Part shown: positions 1-10,020 of the stretch, piece after piece | Numbering within the stretch: the first letter of the stretch is position 1 | Layout: every line of letters begins with the position of its first letter | Source: Burkholderiaceae bacterium | GTDB lineage: Bacteria > Pseudomonadota > Gammaproteobacteria > Burkholderiales > Burkholderiaceae_D | DNA: 63,725 bases | Direction: 5' to 3' | Assembly (NCBI GenBank): GCA_018882935.1 | Contig: VERA01000004.1 | Coordinates: 1 to 63,725, forward strand | Notes under the pieces: generated by a model | Told to the model about the DNA's origin: nothing | Seen by the model: only the letters and a program-made list of their open reading frames with translations | The model's database searches: none | Translations under genes and position numbers: made by a program

Positions 1-2528
1 AGATCAGCTTGCATGGGGATTCCTTGCAACTGGTGGCGCTAAGGATGAATGGCATAACGCTGGGCAAGCGTGATTATGTAGTTCGTGCAGGTACCTTACG
101 CATTCCAAATGCACCCGAGCATGTGGTGCTCGACATTGAGACCCTGATCGAACCAGAAAAAAATACGTCGTTAATGGGTCTGTATGTGTCGAATGGAAAT
201 TTCTTCACACAATGCGAAGCCGAGGGTTTTAGAAAGATTACCTACTTTCCGGATCGTCCTGATGTAATGGCGAAGTATCGCGTCATGCTGCGCGCTGACA
301 AGCAGCAGTATCCGGTACTACTTTCCAACGGTAACCTGATCGAGCAGGGCGATCTCGGCGATGGCCGGCATTATGCGCTTTGGGAAGACCCTTTCAAGAA
401 GCCCTCGTACTTGTTCGCATTAGTCGCAGGCAAGCTGGTGTGCGAGGAGCAGCATATCCGCCTGAAATCTGGCCGTGATGCATTGCTGCAGGTGTGGGTG
501 GAAGAGGGCAACCTCGATAAAACAGCGCACGCCATGTCCTCGCTGATCAAAAGTATTCGGTGGGATGAAGAGCGCTTCGGCCTCGAGCTTGATCTTGATC
601 GCTTCATGATTGTTGCCGTCGGCGATTTCAATATGGGGGCGATGGAAAATAAAGGTTTGAATATTTTCAATACTAAATATGTATTGGCGAATTCACGCAT
701 AGCTACTGATGCCGATTATGCTGGTATTGAATCGGTTGTAGCGCATGAGTATTTTCATAACTGGACGGGTAACCGCGTTACTTGCCGCGACTGGTTTCAG
801 CTATCGCTCAAAGAAGGTTTGACGGTATTCCGTGATCAGGAATTTTCGGCAGACATGATGGGTAGTGCCAGTGGTCGTGCAGTCAAGCGCATTGAAGACG
901 TGCGCGTATTGCGGGCCGCGCAGTTTCCGGAAGATGCTGGTCCGATGGCGCATCCGGTGCGCCCCGACTCTTATGTTGAGATCAATAATTTTTACACGCT
1001 CACCATTTATGAAAAAGGTGCTGAGGTTGTTCGCATGTACCAAACCTTGCTGGGTCGTGAGGCTTTCCGGCAAGGGATGGATATGTACTTCGATCGCCAC
1101 GATGGTCAGGCAGTCACCTGCGATGATTTTCGCGCTGCGATGGCAGATGCCGCAGGCCGCGATCTAGCGCAATTCGAGCGTTGGTACAGCCAAGCTGGAA
1201 CCCCGCGAGTCAAGGCGCAGGCTGAGTATGACGAAGCCGATCGCACCTATACCTTGCAGCTGACGCAGGACTGTCCGGCGACACCGGGTCAGCGACATAA
1301 ATTGCCCATGCATATTCCAGTTGCTGTAGGTCTGATTGATGCCCACGGTAATGATTTGCCGCTCAGGCTGAGGCGAGAGAACGCGCCGCATGATCATGCA
1401 ATTCGCCCATTGCCAACGACGATGGTAGTAGAGCTGACCGAGCCTACCCAGGTTTTCTGCTTTGAAGGTATTGAGCAAGCACCGGTACCGTCATTACTCC
1501 GTGATTTCTCTGCGCCAGTTATTCTTGACTACGACTACAGTGACGACGAACTTGCTTTCTTGCTGGCGCATGACAGCGATCCGTTTAATCGTTGGGAGGC
1601 GGGGCAGCGTTTGATGACTCGGCGCCTGTTGGCTTTGGCTGCAGATGGCGTCACGCTTGAGCAAGCTTATCCGGCTAATGCGCTCGATCAGTTGATCACT
1701 AACGCGTTAAGTAAACTTCTCAGTGACGACACGCTGGATCCTGCGTTCCGCGATCTGGTGCTGACCCTGCCGTCCGAGAGTATGTTGTCGGAGCAGGTTG
1801 AGGTGATCGATCCGCAAGCGATTCATCAAGCGCGTCGGGCATTGCGTCGCTTTCTTGCGCATTCATTGCAGGCTACCTTACAGCAGATCTACGTGAGTAA
1901 TGAGGTGATCGGCCCTTACAGCCCGGAGCCGCATCACACGGGTCGCCGCGCATTACGTAACAACGCCTTGAGCTATCTTGCGGAGTTACGCGAAACTTCC
2001 GTACAAGCCATGCTCAAAGCGCAACTGGCGAGTGCCAGCAACATGACTGATCGCCTGGCAGCGCTGGCGGCAATGACCAATAATGACCACCCTGCAGCGG
2101 ACGATGCCTTGCAGCAGTTCTATCAAGAGTTCGAGAGCGAGGCGCTGGTAATTGATAAGTGGTTCAGCCTTCAGGCGGTCTCCCACACCACCACAGCTGC
2201 CACTGTACGCAAGCTGATGAAGCATCCGGCATTTACGATTAAAAATCCTAACCGTGCGCGTAGCCTGTTATTTGCATTTTGTAATAGTAACCCTGCGCAA
2301 TTCCACGCGGCCGATGGTTCTGGTTATGCACTCTGGGCGGAGCAAGTGATGCTGCTCAATGACATCAATCCGCAGGTAGCGGCTCGTCTCGCGCGGGCGC
2401 TTGATCGCTGGCGCAAGTACACACCGGCACTACAAACCGCCATGAAAGCAGCACTAAAAAAAGTAGCTGCTTCCAAAGTGCTATCGAATGACGTTGCTGA
2501 GGTACTCGGCAAGGCACTCGCCGACTAA
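1..2528 (+). CDS. pepN: Aminopeptidase N (M1 family), 5' end cut by window edge
   Basis: This is a zinc metallopeptidase that removes N-terminal residues from peptides in the cytosol. The reading frame is open to the left edge, so about 45 N-terminal residues are missing compared with the usual ~880. The first possible start (TTG at 9) is not the true one. Visible motifs are the substrate-binding GAMEN near residue 210 of the fragment and the zinc site HEYFH near residue 246, with the third ligand in the following LKEGL about 19 residues on. The text QCEAEGFR, just upstream, is also typical of PepN. It lies 25 nt upstream of fbp on the same strand and is probably cotranscribed with it. The identification is firm; only the N-terminus is unseen. 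Confidence 0.96.
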   Translation, partial: ISLHGDSLQLVALRMNGITLGKRDYVVRAGTLRIPNAPEHVVLDIETLIEPEKNTSLMGLYVSNGNFFTQCEAEGFRKITYFPDRPDVMAKYRVMLRADKQQYPVLLSNGNLIEQGDLGDGRHYALWEDPFKKPSYLFALVAGKLVCEEQHIRLKSGRDALLQVWVEEGNLDKTAHAMSSLIKSIRWDEERFGLELDLDRFMIVAVGDFNMGAMENKGLNIFNTKYVLANSRIATDADYAGIESVVAHEYFHNWTGNRVTCRDWFQLSLKEGLTVFRDQEFSADMMGSASGRAVKRIEDVRVLRAAQFPEDAGPMAHPVRPDSYVEINNFYTLTIYEKGAEVVRMYQTLLGREAFRQGMDMYFDRHDGQAVTCDDFRAAMADAAGRDLAQFERWYSQAGTPRVKAQAEYDEADRTYTLQLTQDCPATPGQRHKLPMHIPVAVGLIDAHGNDLPLRLRRENAPHDHAIRPLPTTMVVELTEPTQVFCFEGIEQAPVPSLLRDFSAPVILDYDYSDDELAFLLAHDSDPFNRWEAGQRLMTRRLLALAADGVTLEQAYPANALDQLITNALSKLLSDDTLDPAFRDLVLTLPSESMLSEQVEVIDPQAIHQARRALRRFLAHSLQATLQQIYVSNEVIGPYSPEPHHTGRRALRNNALSYLAELRETSVQAMLKAQLASASNMTDRLAALAAMTNNDHPAADDALQQFYQEFESEALVIDKWFSLQAVSHTTTAATVRKLMKHPAFTIKNPNRARSLLFAFCNSNPAQFHAADGSGYALWAEQVMLLNDINPQVAARLARALDRWRKYTPALQTAMKAALKKVAASKVLSNDVAEVLGKALAD

Positions 2529-2553
2529 TCGCTACTCACGATCAGGATATTTC

Positions 2554-3552
2554 ATGAAGCGGATCAGCCTCACCCAGCATCTGATCGAGGAGCAACGACT
2601 CCATAATACGATTCCCTCCGAGTTGCGTTTACTGATTGAGGTAGTCTCGCGTGCTTGCAAGACCATTAGCCACTCAGTCAGTAAAGGCGCATTAGGAGAT
2701 GTATTGGGCGCTGCAAGTACCGAGAATGTTCAAGGCGAGATCCAGAAAAAGCTCGACATAATCTCCAACGAAATTCTTCTACAAGCCAATGAGTGGGGCG
2801 GGCATCTCGCGGCTATGGCATCGGAAGAGATGGAGTCTTTTCATCCGATACCCAACCGATATCCGAAGGGCGAGTATCTGTTGTTGTTTGATCCGCTGGA
2901 TGGCTCGTCGAATATAGACGTGAATGTCACCATCGGTACAATTTTTTCGGTACTGAAAGCGCCAGAAGGTATGCAGGAACCGAGTGAGCAAGATTTCCTG
3001 CAAGCGGGTACCAAGCAAGTCGCTGCCGGCTACGCGGTGTATGGCCCGCAGACGATGCTGGTGCTCACTACTGGTAATGGTGTGAATTGCTTTACGCTTG
3101 ATCGCGAGATGGGGTCATGGGTAATGACGCAACGCGGTATTCAAATTCCGCAAGATACAGCTGAGTACTCCATTAATGCCTCCAATGCACGTCACTGGTT
3201 TGCGCCGGTGCGGCGGTACATCGATGAACTCGAGCAAGGTAAGTCCGGGCCGCGTGGCAAGAACTTCAACATGCGCTGGATCGCCTCTATGGTGGCGGAT
3301 GTACACCGCATCTTGAGTCGCGGCGGCATATTCATGTACCCAGCTGACGCGCGTGACCCAGACAAGCCCGGCAAGTTACGTCTGATGTATGAGGCTAATC
3401 CCATGGCGTTCATCATTGAGCAAGCAGGAGGCGCCGCAACCGATGGGCAGCAGCGCATCTTGGCTATTCAGCCAACCGCGCTTCATCAGCGCGTCGCGGT
3501 ATTCCTTGGCTCGAAGAACGAAGTTGAGAGGGTGACGAGCTATCACCACTAA
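2554..3552 (+). CDS. fbp: Fructose-1,6-bisphosphatase, class I
   Basis: The enzyme hydrolyses fructose 1,6-bisphosphate to fructose 6-phosphate and is the committed step of gluconeogenesis in the cytosol. The 332-residue product has the usual class I length. The metal-binding motif [11 protein letters not shown] and the substrate-site region [13 protein letters not shown] are both present. I chose ATG 2554 because it gives the conserved N-terminus [10 protein letters not shown] and has an AGGA-type ribosome site in the preceding ten bases; a longer reading would run back into pepN. The gene directly follows pepN and is followed by tRNA-Thr. Confidence 0.96.
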   Translation: MKRISLTQHLIEEQRLHNTIPSELRLLIEVVSRACKTISHSVSKGALGDVLGAASTENVQGEIQKKLDIISNEILLQANEWGGHLAAMASEEMESFHPIPNRYPKGEYLLLFDPLDGSSNIDVNVTIGTIFSVLKAPEGMQEPSEQDFLQAGTKQVAAGYAVYGPQTMLVLTTGNGVNCFTLDREMGSWVMTQRGIQIPQDTAEYSINASNARHWFAPVRRYIDELEQGKSGPRGKNFNMRWIASMVADVHRILSRGGIFMYPADARDPDKPGKLRLMYEANPMAFIIEQAGGAATDGQQRILAIQPTALHQRVAVFLGSKNEVERVTSYHH

Positions 3553-3590
3553 CGCGTCATTAGTCCGATAGCGCAAGACCACAACTCAAT

Positions 3591-3620
3591 TTGCGGCGCA
3601 CCAGGACGATTTGGTAAACT
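3591..3620 (+). promoter_or_regulatory. Candidate sigma-70 promoter of tRNA-Thr
   Basis: TTGCGG (3591-3596) and TAAACT (3615-3620) are separated by 18 nt. The predicted start of transcription falls about four bases before the mature tRNA at 3631, as expected for a tRNA gene. It is judged by eye only. Confidence 0.5.
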
Positions 3621-3630
3621 GCAGGCTTGT

Positions 3631-3706
<76 letters not shown>

Positions 3707-3860
3707 ACTATCTCGACATCAAACGCGTGGCGCTCGCATGAGCATCTGTAAAAACAAAGGGCCCCTTTTTTCAAGGCGGCACACAGTCACTTTTTGCGCT
3801 TAAGACTGGCTTGCTATCGGACTTTAAATGGTCTATATTTGGTTTTATTGGAGACCGAAC

Positions 3861-4133
3861 ATGCGCTATTCATCACAGATCAAGCCGATCACCTACCTTA
3901 AATCCCATGCGGCCGAGATTCTATTGACGTTGGGCGAAAAGCGGCAGCCATTGATCATTACTCAAAATGGCGAGGCCAAAGCTGTACTCCAAGATGTAGC
4001 AAGTTTTGAGGCGACCCAAGAAACACTAGCGTTGCTGAAAATACTGGCTCTTGGAAATCAAGAAATTGCCGATGGCAAAGTGAAGCCAGTAGCAGAGGTA
4101 GTTGCTCAACTCAAGTCCAAGCGTAGTAAGTAA
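3861..4133 (+). CDS. Type II antitoxin, Phd/YefM family
   Basis: The 90-residue protein begins MRYSSQIKPITYLKSHAAE and contains LIITQNGEAKAVLQD, the pattern of Phd/YefM antitoxins. In that family the N-terminal half binds DNA as a dimer and the C-terminal tail wraps the toxin. I chose ATG 3861 because GGAGAC lies a few bases upstream; the ATG at 3828 has no such site. The partner toxin starts 5 nt after the stop codon. By family, the pair should repress its own promoter in the preceding 150 bases. The lysine-rich C-terminus (QLKSKRSK) is unstructured in appearance. Confidence 0.88.
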   Translation: MRYSSQIKPITYLKSHAAEILLTLGEKRQPLIITQNGEAKAVLQDVASFEATQETLALLKILALGNQEIADGKVKPVAEVVAQLKSKRSK

Positions 4134-4138
4134 TTTGC

Positions 4139-4471
4139 GTGTCGAGCGTTTACCAAGTCTTGCTAACCAAAGGTGCTGAGCAGGATCTGCGAGAGATTTA
4201 TGATTACATTTCGGAGTTTGACAGTCCTGCGAATGCAGATCATGTGCTTGACCAATTACTAGCTGCTTCTGAGAAGTTGGCACGTCTTCCAGAGCGTGGC
4301 AGCTACCCAAAAGAGCTTCTCGATCTTGGTATCAAAGAGTATAGGCAAACATTTTTCAAACCCTATCGCCTGATCTACCGAGTTTTAGGTAAAAACGTTA
4401 TCGTTTATCTGATTATGGATGGTCGTAGAGATTTACAGTCTCTTTTGTCCCGCAGGCTGTTAGGGCCTTGA
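4139..4471 (+). CDS. Type II toxin, RelE/ParE superfamily
   Basis: The 110-residue product starts at GTG 4139, five bases after the antitoxin stop. It shows the family layout: an N-terminal AEQDLREIYDYI helix, LPERGSYPKEL in the middle, and a C-terminal YRLIYRVLGKNVIVYLIMDGRRD sheet core with the basic residues usual at the active face. RelE-type members cut mRNA on the ribosome and ParE-type members poison gyrase; sequence reading alone cannot say which applies. Both genes look intact. The unit is flanked on its right by unusual repeats, which suggests it arrived as a small mobile cassette. Confidence 0.85.
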   Translation: MSSVYQVLLTKGAEQDLREIYDYISEFDSPANADHVLDQLLAASEKLARLPERGSYPKELLDLGIKEYRQTFFKPYRLIYRVLGKNVIVYLIMDGRRDLQSLLSRRLLGP

Positions 4472-4484
4472 AATAAAGGGGCGC

Positions 4485-4516
4485 TTAAACAAAGGGACAC
4501 TTAAACAAAGGGACAC
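4485..4516. repeat. Tandem 16-bp repeat, two perfect copies
   Basis: The unit TTAAACAAAGGGACAC occurs twice head to tail (4485-4500 and 4501-4516). A degenerate third copy precedes it (about 4469-4484, overlapping the toxin stop). The right copy runs into the left arm of the inverted repeat. Confidence 0.85.
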
Positions 4517-4575
4517 TCACTTTGTTTTTGGTAGGTCATCGACTAGAGCCAAAACAAAGTGAGTGTCCCTTTGTT
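4504..4575. repeat. Perfect 25-bp inverted repeat, 22-nt loop
   Basis: The arm 4504-4528 (beginning AACAAAGGGACACTC) is the exact reverse complement of 4551-4575, so the transcript would form a very stable hairpin. It lies between the toxin gene and the convergent cysB gene. It could stop transcription from both sides, or be a remnant of a small mobile palindromic element. No U-tract longer than five follows the arms. Confidence 0.85.
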
Positions 4576-4588
4576 CTTATCTCTTTGT

Positions 4589-5512
4589 TCACCGTCGCCA
4601 GCTTACTGCCTCGGCTAACGCCTCAAGCTTGAGTTTCGGTGCAAGTTGTTGAATAAAATCGATTGCATACTCACGCATGAATGCACCGCGCCTCACCGCG
4701 ACGCGGGTTACATTCGGTGCGAATAGGTGATCTGCGGGAATGGCATGTAGATTTACAGGAAGATGGTCGGCAGCCATCGACGCGACAATGCCAACACCCA
4801 GTCCGAGTGCGACATACTGCTGAATGACATCTGAATCCATCGCAGTCAAAACAATATCGGGGGCGAGGCCTTGTGCGCTGAATGCTTCATCAATATGACT
4901 GCGCCCGGTGAATCCAATATCGTAGGTAATGAGCGGGTGATCGGCTAAGTCTTCCAGCGTTAAGGATTTAGCCTTGAGCAATGGATGATCATTAGGTACA
5001 ACAATCACGTGATGCCACTCATAGCAGGGAAATGAAACCAGGCCCTCAAAACGAGACAAGCCTTCGGTCGCGATTCCGATATCCGCCTTGCCTGACATAA
5101 CCCATTCAGCAATATGTTCAGGTGCGCTTTGCTGTAGCGCTATTCGCACATCCGGAAATGCAGTTCGAAAATGCTGTACAGCGTGCGGCAAGAAATACCG
5201 GGTCTGGGTGTGTGTGGCGGCGACCGAGAGCGTGCCAGTGGTTTTGCCCGAGAAAGTTTCACCCGCGCGTTGAAGATTTTCCGATTCAAGTAGCAGACGC
5301 TCGACGATATGCAGAACCTCTTTACCTGGCTCGGTCAAGCCAGTCAAACGCTTGCCATTACGCTCAAAGATATCAATGCCGAGTTCTTCCTCGAGCTCGC
5401 GAATCTGACGGCTTACACCCGGCTGCGAGGTAAAGAGCGCATTCGCTACTTCGGTCAGATTGAATCCGCGACGTGCTGCTTCACGAACCGATTTTAGCTG
5501 CTGAAAATTCAT
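4589..5512 (-). CDS. cysB: LysR-type regulator of sulfate assimilation, CysB-like
   Basis: The 307-residue protein starts MNFQQLKSVREAAR. It carries the winged helix-turn-helix over residues 1-60 (NLTEVANALFTSQPGVSRQI) and an effector-binding domain from about residue 90. The text THTQTRYFLPHAV is typical of the CysB/Cbl group. In that group O- or N-acetylserine turns on sulfate transport and reduction genes. It is the last gene of the minus-strand sulfate cluster and starts 12 nt after the cysA stop, so it is probably cotranscribed. Cbl, a close paralogue, is the main alternative. Confidence 0.92.
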   Translation of the reverse strand: MNFQQLKSVREAARRGFNLTEVANALFTSQPGVSRQIRELEEELGIDIFERNGKRLTGLTEPGKEVLHIVERLLLESENLQRAGETFSGKTTGTLSVAATHTQTRYFLPHAVQHFRTAFPDVRIALQQSAPEHIAEWVMSGKADIGIATEGLSRFEGLVSFPCYEWHHVIVVPNDHPLLKAKSLTLEDLADHPLITYDIGFTGRSHIDEAFSAQGLAPDIVLTAMDSDVIQQYVALGLGVGIVASMAADHLPVNLHAIPADHLFAPNVTRVAVRRGAFMREYAIDFIQQLAPKLKLEALAEAVSWRR

Positions 5513-5524
5513 TGCTGATCTTTA

Positions 5525-6592
5525 TCAGGCTGCTTCTTCAAGAAAAACTCTGACCCGCTTCGGCTTGACCCGAACAGTAGCGCCAACATGCAGTTGCAAT
5601 TGCGCGTAGCGCTCTGTAGGAAGCACTGCTTCTATCTGGCCACCACCATCGCTACGTTCAAGTTCAAGTTGCGCCAAGGGGCCGATAGCATGTGAACGTT
5701 TGAGAACAGCTACGATACCTTCGCCTTCAGGAGTGAACGGCTCGATATCAAGTTCATGAGGTCTCACATAACCGACTCCAAGCGCATCCTGCGCGTGACG
5801 ATGATCAGGTACCGGCAGCGCCGCATCGCCTGCTGCCAGAACGCCCTCGTGCACACGACCATGAAAGAGGTTGACGTTACCTAAAAACCCGTACACGAAC
5901 GGCGACGCCGGATGGTTGTAAACATCGTCGGGGGCGCCTACCTGCTCTACTTTGCCGTGATTCATCAGCACAACACGGTCAGCGACTTCCAGCGCCTCTT
6001 CCTGATCATGGGTGACGAAAATACTGGTTACATGAAGCTCATCATGTAGCCGACGCAGCCAGCGGCGTAGTTCTTTACGTACTTTCGCATCCAGCGCACC
6101 GAAAGGTTCGTCGAGTAGTAATACGCGTGGCTCGACCGCGAGTGCGCGTGCCAGCGCGATACGTTGGCGCTGACCGCCTGAAAGCTGTGAAGGGTAACGA
6201 TCTGCCAGCCAGTCAAGCTGAACGAGCGACAGCAAGCTCATTACTTTGTCGTGAATTTCTGCTTTGCTGGGACGCAGTGCTCGCGGTTTAACGCGTAGGC
6301 CAAAGGCAATGTTGTCGAACACGCTCATGTGGCGGAACAAGGCGTAGTGCTGAAAAACGAATCCCACCTGACGTTCACGTACATCGCGCTGAGACGCATC
6401 CTCACCATCCAGAATGACTTGGCCTTCGTCAGGCTGCTCCAAGCCAGCGATAAGCCGCAGCAGCGTGGTTTTGCCGCAGCCCGATGGACCGAGCAAGGCG
6501 GTCAACTCACCGTTCGGGAAATCGAGTGAAACATTATCTAGCGCTACAAAGCTACCGAAGCGTTTGCCGATATTCTTGACTGAGATGCTCAT
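5525..6592 (-). CDS. cysA: Sulfate/thiosulfate ABC transporter ATP-binding protein
   Basis: This subunit powers sulfate import at the inner membrane. The 355-residue protein has Walker [10 protein letters not shown] at about residues 35-43, the signature [15 protein letters not shown] near 135, Walker [12 protein letters not shown] near 155, and a C-terminal TOBE-like regulatory region from about 240. I place the start at 6592 ([13 protein letters not shown]). The ATG there overlaps the cysW stop as ATGA, and upstream in-frame codons fall within cysW. It is followed by cysB. Confidence 0.95.
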   Translation of the reverse strand: MSISVKNIGKRFGSFVALDNVSLDFPNGELTALLGPSGCGKTTLLRLIAGLEQPDEGQVILDGEDASQRDVRERQVGFVFQHYALFRHMSVFDNIAFGLRVKPRALRPSKAEIHDKVMSLLSLVQLDWLADRYPSQLSGGQRQRIALARALAVEPRVLLLDEPFGALDAKVRKELRRWLRRLHDELHVTSIFVTHDQEEALEVADRVVLMNHGKVEQVGAPDDVYNHPASPFVYGFLGNVNLFHGRVHEGVLAAGDAALPVPDHRHAQDALGVGYVRPHELDIEPFTPEGEGIVAVLKRSHAIGPLAQLELERSDGGGQIEAVLPTERYAQLQLHVGATVRVKPKRVRVFLEEAA

Positions 6593-7488
6593 GATGCTTC
6601 CTCGGGTTGTACGGGGGTCTGATGCGCCAAACGCCACTCGATGAATGTCTTGATAGCCAGCGTGACCAGTGCCAAAAATGCGAGTAGGGATGCGACTGCA
6701 AATGCCGCAGTAAAGTTGTACTCGTTGTAGAGAATTTCGACTTGTAGCGGCATGGTGTTGGTCTCACCACGGATATGGCCAGAAACAACCGATACAGCGC
6801 CGAACTCACCCATGGCGCGCGCGTTACACAGGATTACGCCGTACAGCAGGCCCCAGCGAATATTGGGCAAGGTCACGTGCCAGAAGGTGCGCCAGCCGGA
6901 TGCGCCGAGTACCAAAGCCGCTTCCTCTTCCTCATTACCTTGTGATTGCATCAGCGGAATGAGCTCGCGTGCCACAAATGGAAAGGTCACGAAGATTGTT
7001 GCTAAAACAATGCCTGGCACCGCAAACAAAATTTGTATGTCATGCGACATCAACCAAGCACCGAACCAGCCATGCGCGCCAAATAACAATACGTAAATCA
7101 AACCTGAAATAACAGGTGATACCGAGAACGGTAAATCAATAAGCGTGAGCAGCAGATTTTTGCCACGAAACTCGAACTTTGCGATCGCCCATGACGCTGA
7201 TAGACCAAAAATCAAATTAGCCGGAACTGCTATCGCTGCTGTGATGAGCGTGAGCTTGATCGCAAGCCAGGCATCTTCCTCGGTAATGGCGGTGATATAG
7301 ACATCCCAACCTTTTTTGAATGCCTCGGTAAATACAACCGCTAACGGAATAAATAAAAAGAGAATCGCAAACCCGATCGCAATCGCGATCAGGGTATACC
7401 GCACCCATTGTGGTTCGCTGGTGGCGGCAGGCACGTACGGCGGCTCGATCCGTGCTGCCGCGGCTGGTGTAATGGTAGCGGTGCTCAT
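6589..7488 (-). CDS. cysW: Sulfate ABC transporter permease CysW
   Basis: This is one of two inner-membrane permeases of the sulfate importer. The 299-residue protein has six predicted hydrophobic segments and the EAA-type loop that docks on CysA ([18 protein letters not shown] region, residues ~190-215). The text [17 protein letters not shown] is a CysW hallmark. It overlaps cysT at its start and cysA at its stop by 4 nt each, so the three genes are translationally coupled. Confidence 0.95.
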   Translation of the reverse strand: MSTATITPAAAARIEPPYVPAATSEPQWVRYTLIAIAIGFAILFLFIPLAVVFTEAFKKGWDVYITAITEEDAWLAIKLTLITAAIAVPANLIFGLSASWAIAKFEFRGKNLLLTLIDLPFSVSPVISGLIYVLLFGAHGWFGAWLMSHDIQILFAVPGIVLATIFVTFPFVARELIPLMQSQGNEEEEAALVLGASGWRTFWHVTLPNIRWGLLYGVILCNARAMGEFGAVSVVSGHIRGETNTMPLQVEILYNEYNFTAAFAVASLLAFLALVTLAIKTFIEWRLAHQTPVQPEEAS

Positions 7489-8348
7489 TTGGCCACCTTG
7501 CTACTGCGTCGACGCATCCAGGCTTGCAGTAGATTGATCGCTAACAGCATGACGAACGATGCGGCCAGCATCACCACTGCGATGGCTGTGGCACCTCGGT
7601 AGTCATACTGTTCCAGCTTGGTGACGATTAACAGCGGTGTAATCTCGGAAACCATGGGCATATTGCCCGCAATGAAAATCACCGATCCGTATTCGCCCAA
7701 GGCACGCGCGAAAGCTAACGCAAATCCTGTGATCATTGCCGGCAGAATTGTCGGCAGAATCACCATGATGAAAGTTTGAAGCCGGTTTGCCCCTAAGCTG
7801 GCTGCGGCCTCTTCAAGTTCCCGTTCAGCTTCCTCCAGCACCGGCTGTACCGTGCGTACTACGAAAGGCAAGCCAATGAATATCAGGGCTACTGTCACCC
7901 CGGTGGGTGTGAAAGCGACTTTCAGTCCGTTGGGTTCAAGGTACTGACCGATCCAGCCCTTGCCTGAGTACAGCGCAGTGAGCGCAATACCTGCGACCGC
8001 GGTCGGTAGCGCAAAGGGTAAATCGACAAATGCGTCAAGCAGACGCCGAAACGGAAATTCATAGCGCACCAGCACCCACGCCAGAATAGTGCCGAACACC
8101 GCATTGACCAAGGCAGCCGCAAGCGAAGCACCAAAGCTCAGGCGGTAGGCCGCTAGCACGCGTGGTGATGTGACGGTGGACCAGAACGCATCCCAAGTCA
8201 TCGCCAAGGTGTTGAACACCAAGGCAGATAGCGGGATCAGTACGATCAGCGAGAGATACAGCACGGTGAAGCCCAGCGACAGGGAAAAGCCGGGTAACAC
8301 ACGCTGTGAACCGCGCGGCGCCATTGCTGAAATTGCATTAATACCCAT
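7485..8348 (-). CDS. cysT: Sulfate ABC transporter permease CysT (CysU)
   Basis: This is the partner permease of CysW. The 287-residue protein has six hydrophobic stretches, with the CysA-docking loop at [16 protein letters not shown] (residues ~185-200) and the motif [16 protein letters not shown] shortly after. The ribosome site before ATG 8348 is weak (GACGAG region), so an internal ATG (residue 9) cannot be excluded. The gene follows the porin gene after a terminator-like hairpin and a 230-nt gap, which leaves room for a second promoter. Confidence 0.94.
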   Translation of the reverse strand: MGINAISAMAPRGSQRVLPGFSLSLGFTVLYLSLIVLIPLSALVFNTLAMTWDAFWSTVTSPRVLAAYRLSFGASLAAALVNAVFGTILAWVLVRYEFPFRRLLDAFVDLPFALPTAVAGIALTALYSGKGWIGQYLEPNGLKVAFTPTGVTVALIFIGLPFVVRTVQPVLEEAERELEEAAASLGANRLQTFIMVILPTILPAMITGFALAFARALGEYGSVIFIAGNMPMVSEITPLLIVTKLEQYDYRGATAIAVVMLAASFVMLLAINLLQAWMRRRSSKVAK

Positions 8349-8394
8349 GAAAATGCTCGTCGAACTGCGAAGGAGGGGCGGATTATTCGCTGTA

Positions 8395-8409
8395 TCTGTT
8401 ATGAACAGA
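8395..8409. promoter_or_regulatory. Perfect short palindrome upstream of cysT
   Basis: TCTGTT and AACAGA are exact inverted copies around a 3-nt centre, about 50 bp before the cysT start codon. The site lies in an AT-rich stretch between the porin terminator and cysT. This is a reasonable place for an operator of a second promoter. No regulator is assigned. Confidence 0.35.
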
Positions 8410-8483
8410 ACGAATTTTTAGGCATTTCTTTAGAAGGATTTCGAATAAGCCAATTTATCCAACCATGCGGTTTGCAACGCCAT

Positions 8484-8521
8484 TAAAAATGCCGGCCCGC
8501 AGGGAAAGCCTGCTGACCGGC
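8484..8521 (-). terminator. Rho-independent terminator after the porin gene
   Basis: Read on the minus strand, the arms GCCGG/CCGGC and GCAGG/CCTGC (8491-8521) form a stem with a small internal loop, followed at once by ATTTTTAATG. It would end or attenuate the sbp-porin transcript before cysT. Confidence 0.7.
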
Positions 8522-8578
8522 CAAGACAAGCAAGGAGAGTAATGCTCGGGATAAATTGAGTTAACGGCGCAGACCGGA

Positions 8579-9952
8579 TTAGAAAGACAGCTGGTAGCGG
8601 CCTACCAGGAAGTTTTCAGTTTTGCCGTCGAGCGTGCCGCCGTTTAGTCGCGTCCGTTCGTAGTTCAGGGCAAATTTTGACGATTCATTGAGATACCAAT
8701 TCAAGCCAACCGCTGCACCTTGCGCCCTAAGCGCGTAGCTAGCCGGGCGAAACGCAGTTGGTAATGCATCATCAATCTGGTTTTCCTGGTATCGCGCAAC
8801 TACCTCGAATGCGCCCCAACCACCGTCCGGGCCACTCTGGAAACGGCTGAATGGTTTCACGCCTCGAAACGATGCATCTTCTCCGGTCAGCAGCCAAGAC
8901 CCTGCCAACTGCCACGCGGTATTTTTGACAGTAGTTGTGTTGTTACCGTTCTTGATAGGCTGATTAACCCACGCATATTCATACACCAGACCAAACGGGC
9001 CGTAGTAGTAATACGCTTGCGGAGACCACCGATCTTGTACACCGTTGGCGGTAGTGCCGGTGGCGTAGGCGAAGAAATTATTCGCTTGTCCCGGCGTTTT
9101 ATAGCCACTGATGAGCGTACTGATATTTCCCGTGGTACCAGCAATACCGAAGCCGAGGCCGCGCAGTGAGCTCTCGGTGTCATTGACAAATGGAGTGGCG
9201 AATAGCCGGCCAGTAAATGTTTTTTTGCTGTTGGCGTCTTGGTTGGTACCAATATTTGCACCATCTTGTACGCCATTAAATACACCTACCGCGTAATTCA
9301 GACGCTTCTCCAGAACGTCGCCAGACACAGATACCCCAAAGTCACGGTTAGGGAGAATATTGTTGCTCACAAAGCTACGCTCGATCAACTTGATATCTGA
9401 AGCACTTTGCAGCCGCTCTAAACCGACAAAGGGTTTATGCTTACCGATTCGAACTTGAAGCTCAGGCTTCTCTCGAATATCGAGATAGGCATCGATAATG
9501 GTCGGTGAGGATGTCGTTGTCGCCTCACCAAACTCTGGCGTAAACCGAAATCCGTATTTGCCGAATACGGTCCCTTCAAACGTGGGCCGAATACGGCGTG
9601 CTAAAAAGCCATCGACCGCAGTCGGAAACGCGTCGCCATCAAACTGACGATAGTCGGCATGTACGATACCGCGCAGTCGGTACTCGAATTGCCCGTCTTG
9701 AGATTTGAATCCAAATCCTCTGTCGCTCGCCGTGACCGTTGGCGCAGCTTTTTGCTTGGCAGCGACATCCTCGTTCACCAGCTCCTGCTTTCGGCCAAGT
9801 ACTTTCAATTTTTGATCAAGTTCTTCTATCTGCGCCTTGAGTTTTTCGATTTCTGTAGTGTTATCTGCATACGCGGGGAATGCAACCGCGATGGCGCTTG
9901 CAATCAGCAGGCGTGAGAGGGGCCTGCCCAGGGTTATTTGTCCCGGGTTCAT
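8579..9952 (-). CDS. Outer-membrane porin, OprP/OprO (phosphate-selective) family
   Basis: The 457-residue protein has a signal peptide of about 29 residues ending in the AYA-D cleavage context. A predicted coiled coil follows (TTEIEKLKAQIEELDQKL, residues ~31-50), then a beta-barrel with many alternating aromatic strands and the terminal phenylalanine needed for outer-membrane assembly. This layout fits the OprP/OprO anion-porin family (PF07396), whose known members pass phosphate and polyphosphate. Its place between sbp and cysT suggests it serves sulfate uptake instead. That is an inference from position, as the pore-lining basic residues cannot be assigned by eye. Confidence 0.85.
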   Translation of the reverse strand: MNPGQITLGRPLSRLLIASAIAVAFPAYADNTTEIEKLKAQIEELDQKLKVLGRKQELVNEDVAAKQKAAPTVTASDRGFGFKSQDGQFEYRLRGIVHADYRQFDGDAFPTAVDGFLARRIRPTFEGTVFGKYGFRFTPEFGEATTTSSPTIIDAYLDIREKPELQVRIGKHKPFVGLERLQSASDIKLIERSFVSNNILPNRDFGVSVSGDVLEKRLNYAVGVFNGVQDGANIGTNQDANSKKTFTGRLFATPFVNDTESSLRGLGFGIAGTTGNISTLISGYKTPGQANNFFAYATGTTANGVQDRWSPQAYYYYGPFGLVYEYAWVNQPIKNGNNTTTVKNTAWQLAGSWLLTGEDASFRGVKPFSRFQSGPDGGWGAFEVVARYQENQIDDALPTAFRPASYALRAQGAAVGLNWYLNESSKFALNYERTRLNGGTLDGKTENFLVGRYQLSF

Positions 9953-9976
9953 GGTGTTTCCTTTCTTGTTGAAGGT

Positions 9977-10005
9977 GAGCAGGGCAGCAGATTCACTGCC
10001 TGCTC
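9977..10005. other. Intercistronic hairpin between sbp and the porin gene
   Basis: GAGCAGG (9977-9983) pairs with CCTGCTC (9999-10005), with CAG/CTG extending the stem inward. No T-tract follows on the minus strand, so it is more likely an mRNA-stabilising structure protecting sbp than a terminator. Such differential stability is common after binding-protein genes. Confidence 0.5.
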
Positions 10006-10020
10006 AAGGATGGGGATGGT

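Noticed and set aside
3745-3775. Terminator for tRNA-Thr at the GGGCCCC / TTTTTT stretch
   Set aside because: The GC palindrome has no room for a loop, so a stable hairpin cannot form as drawn. The T-run alone is weak evidence.
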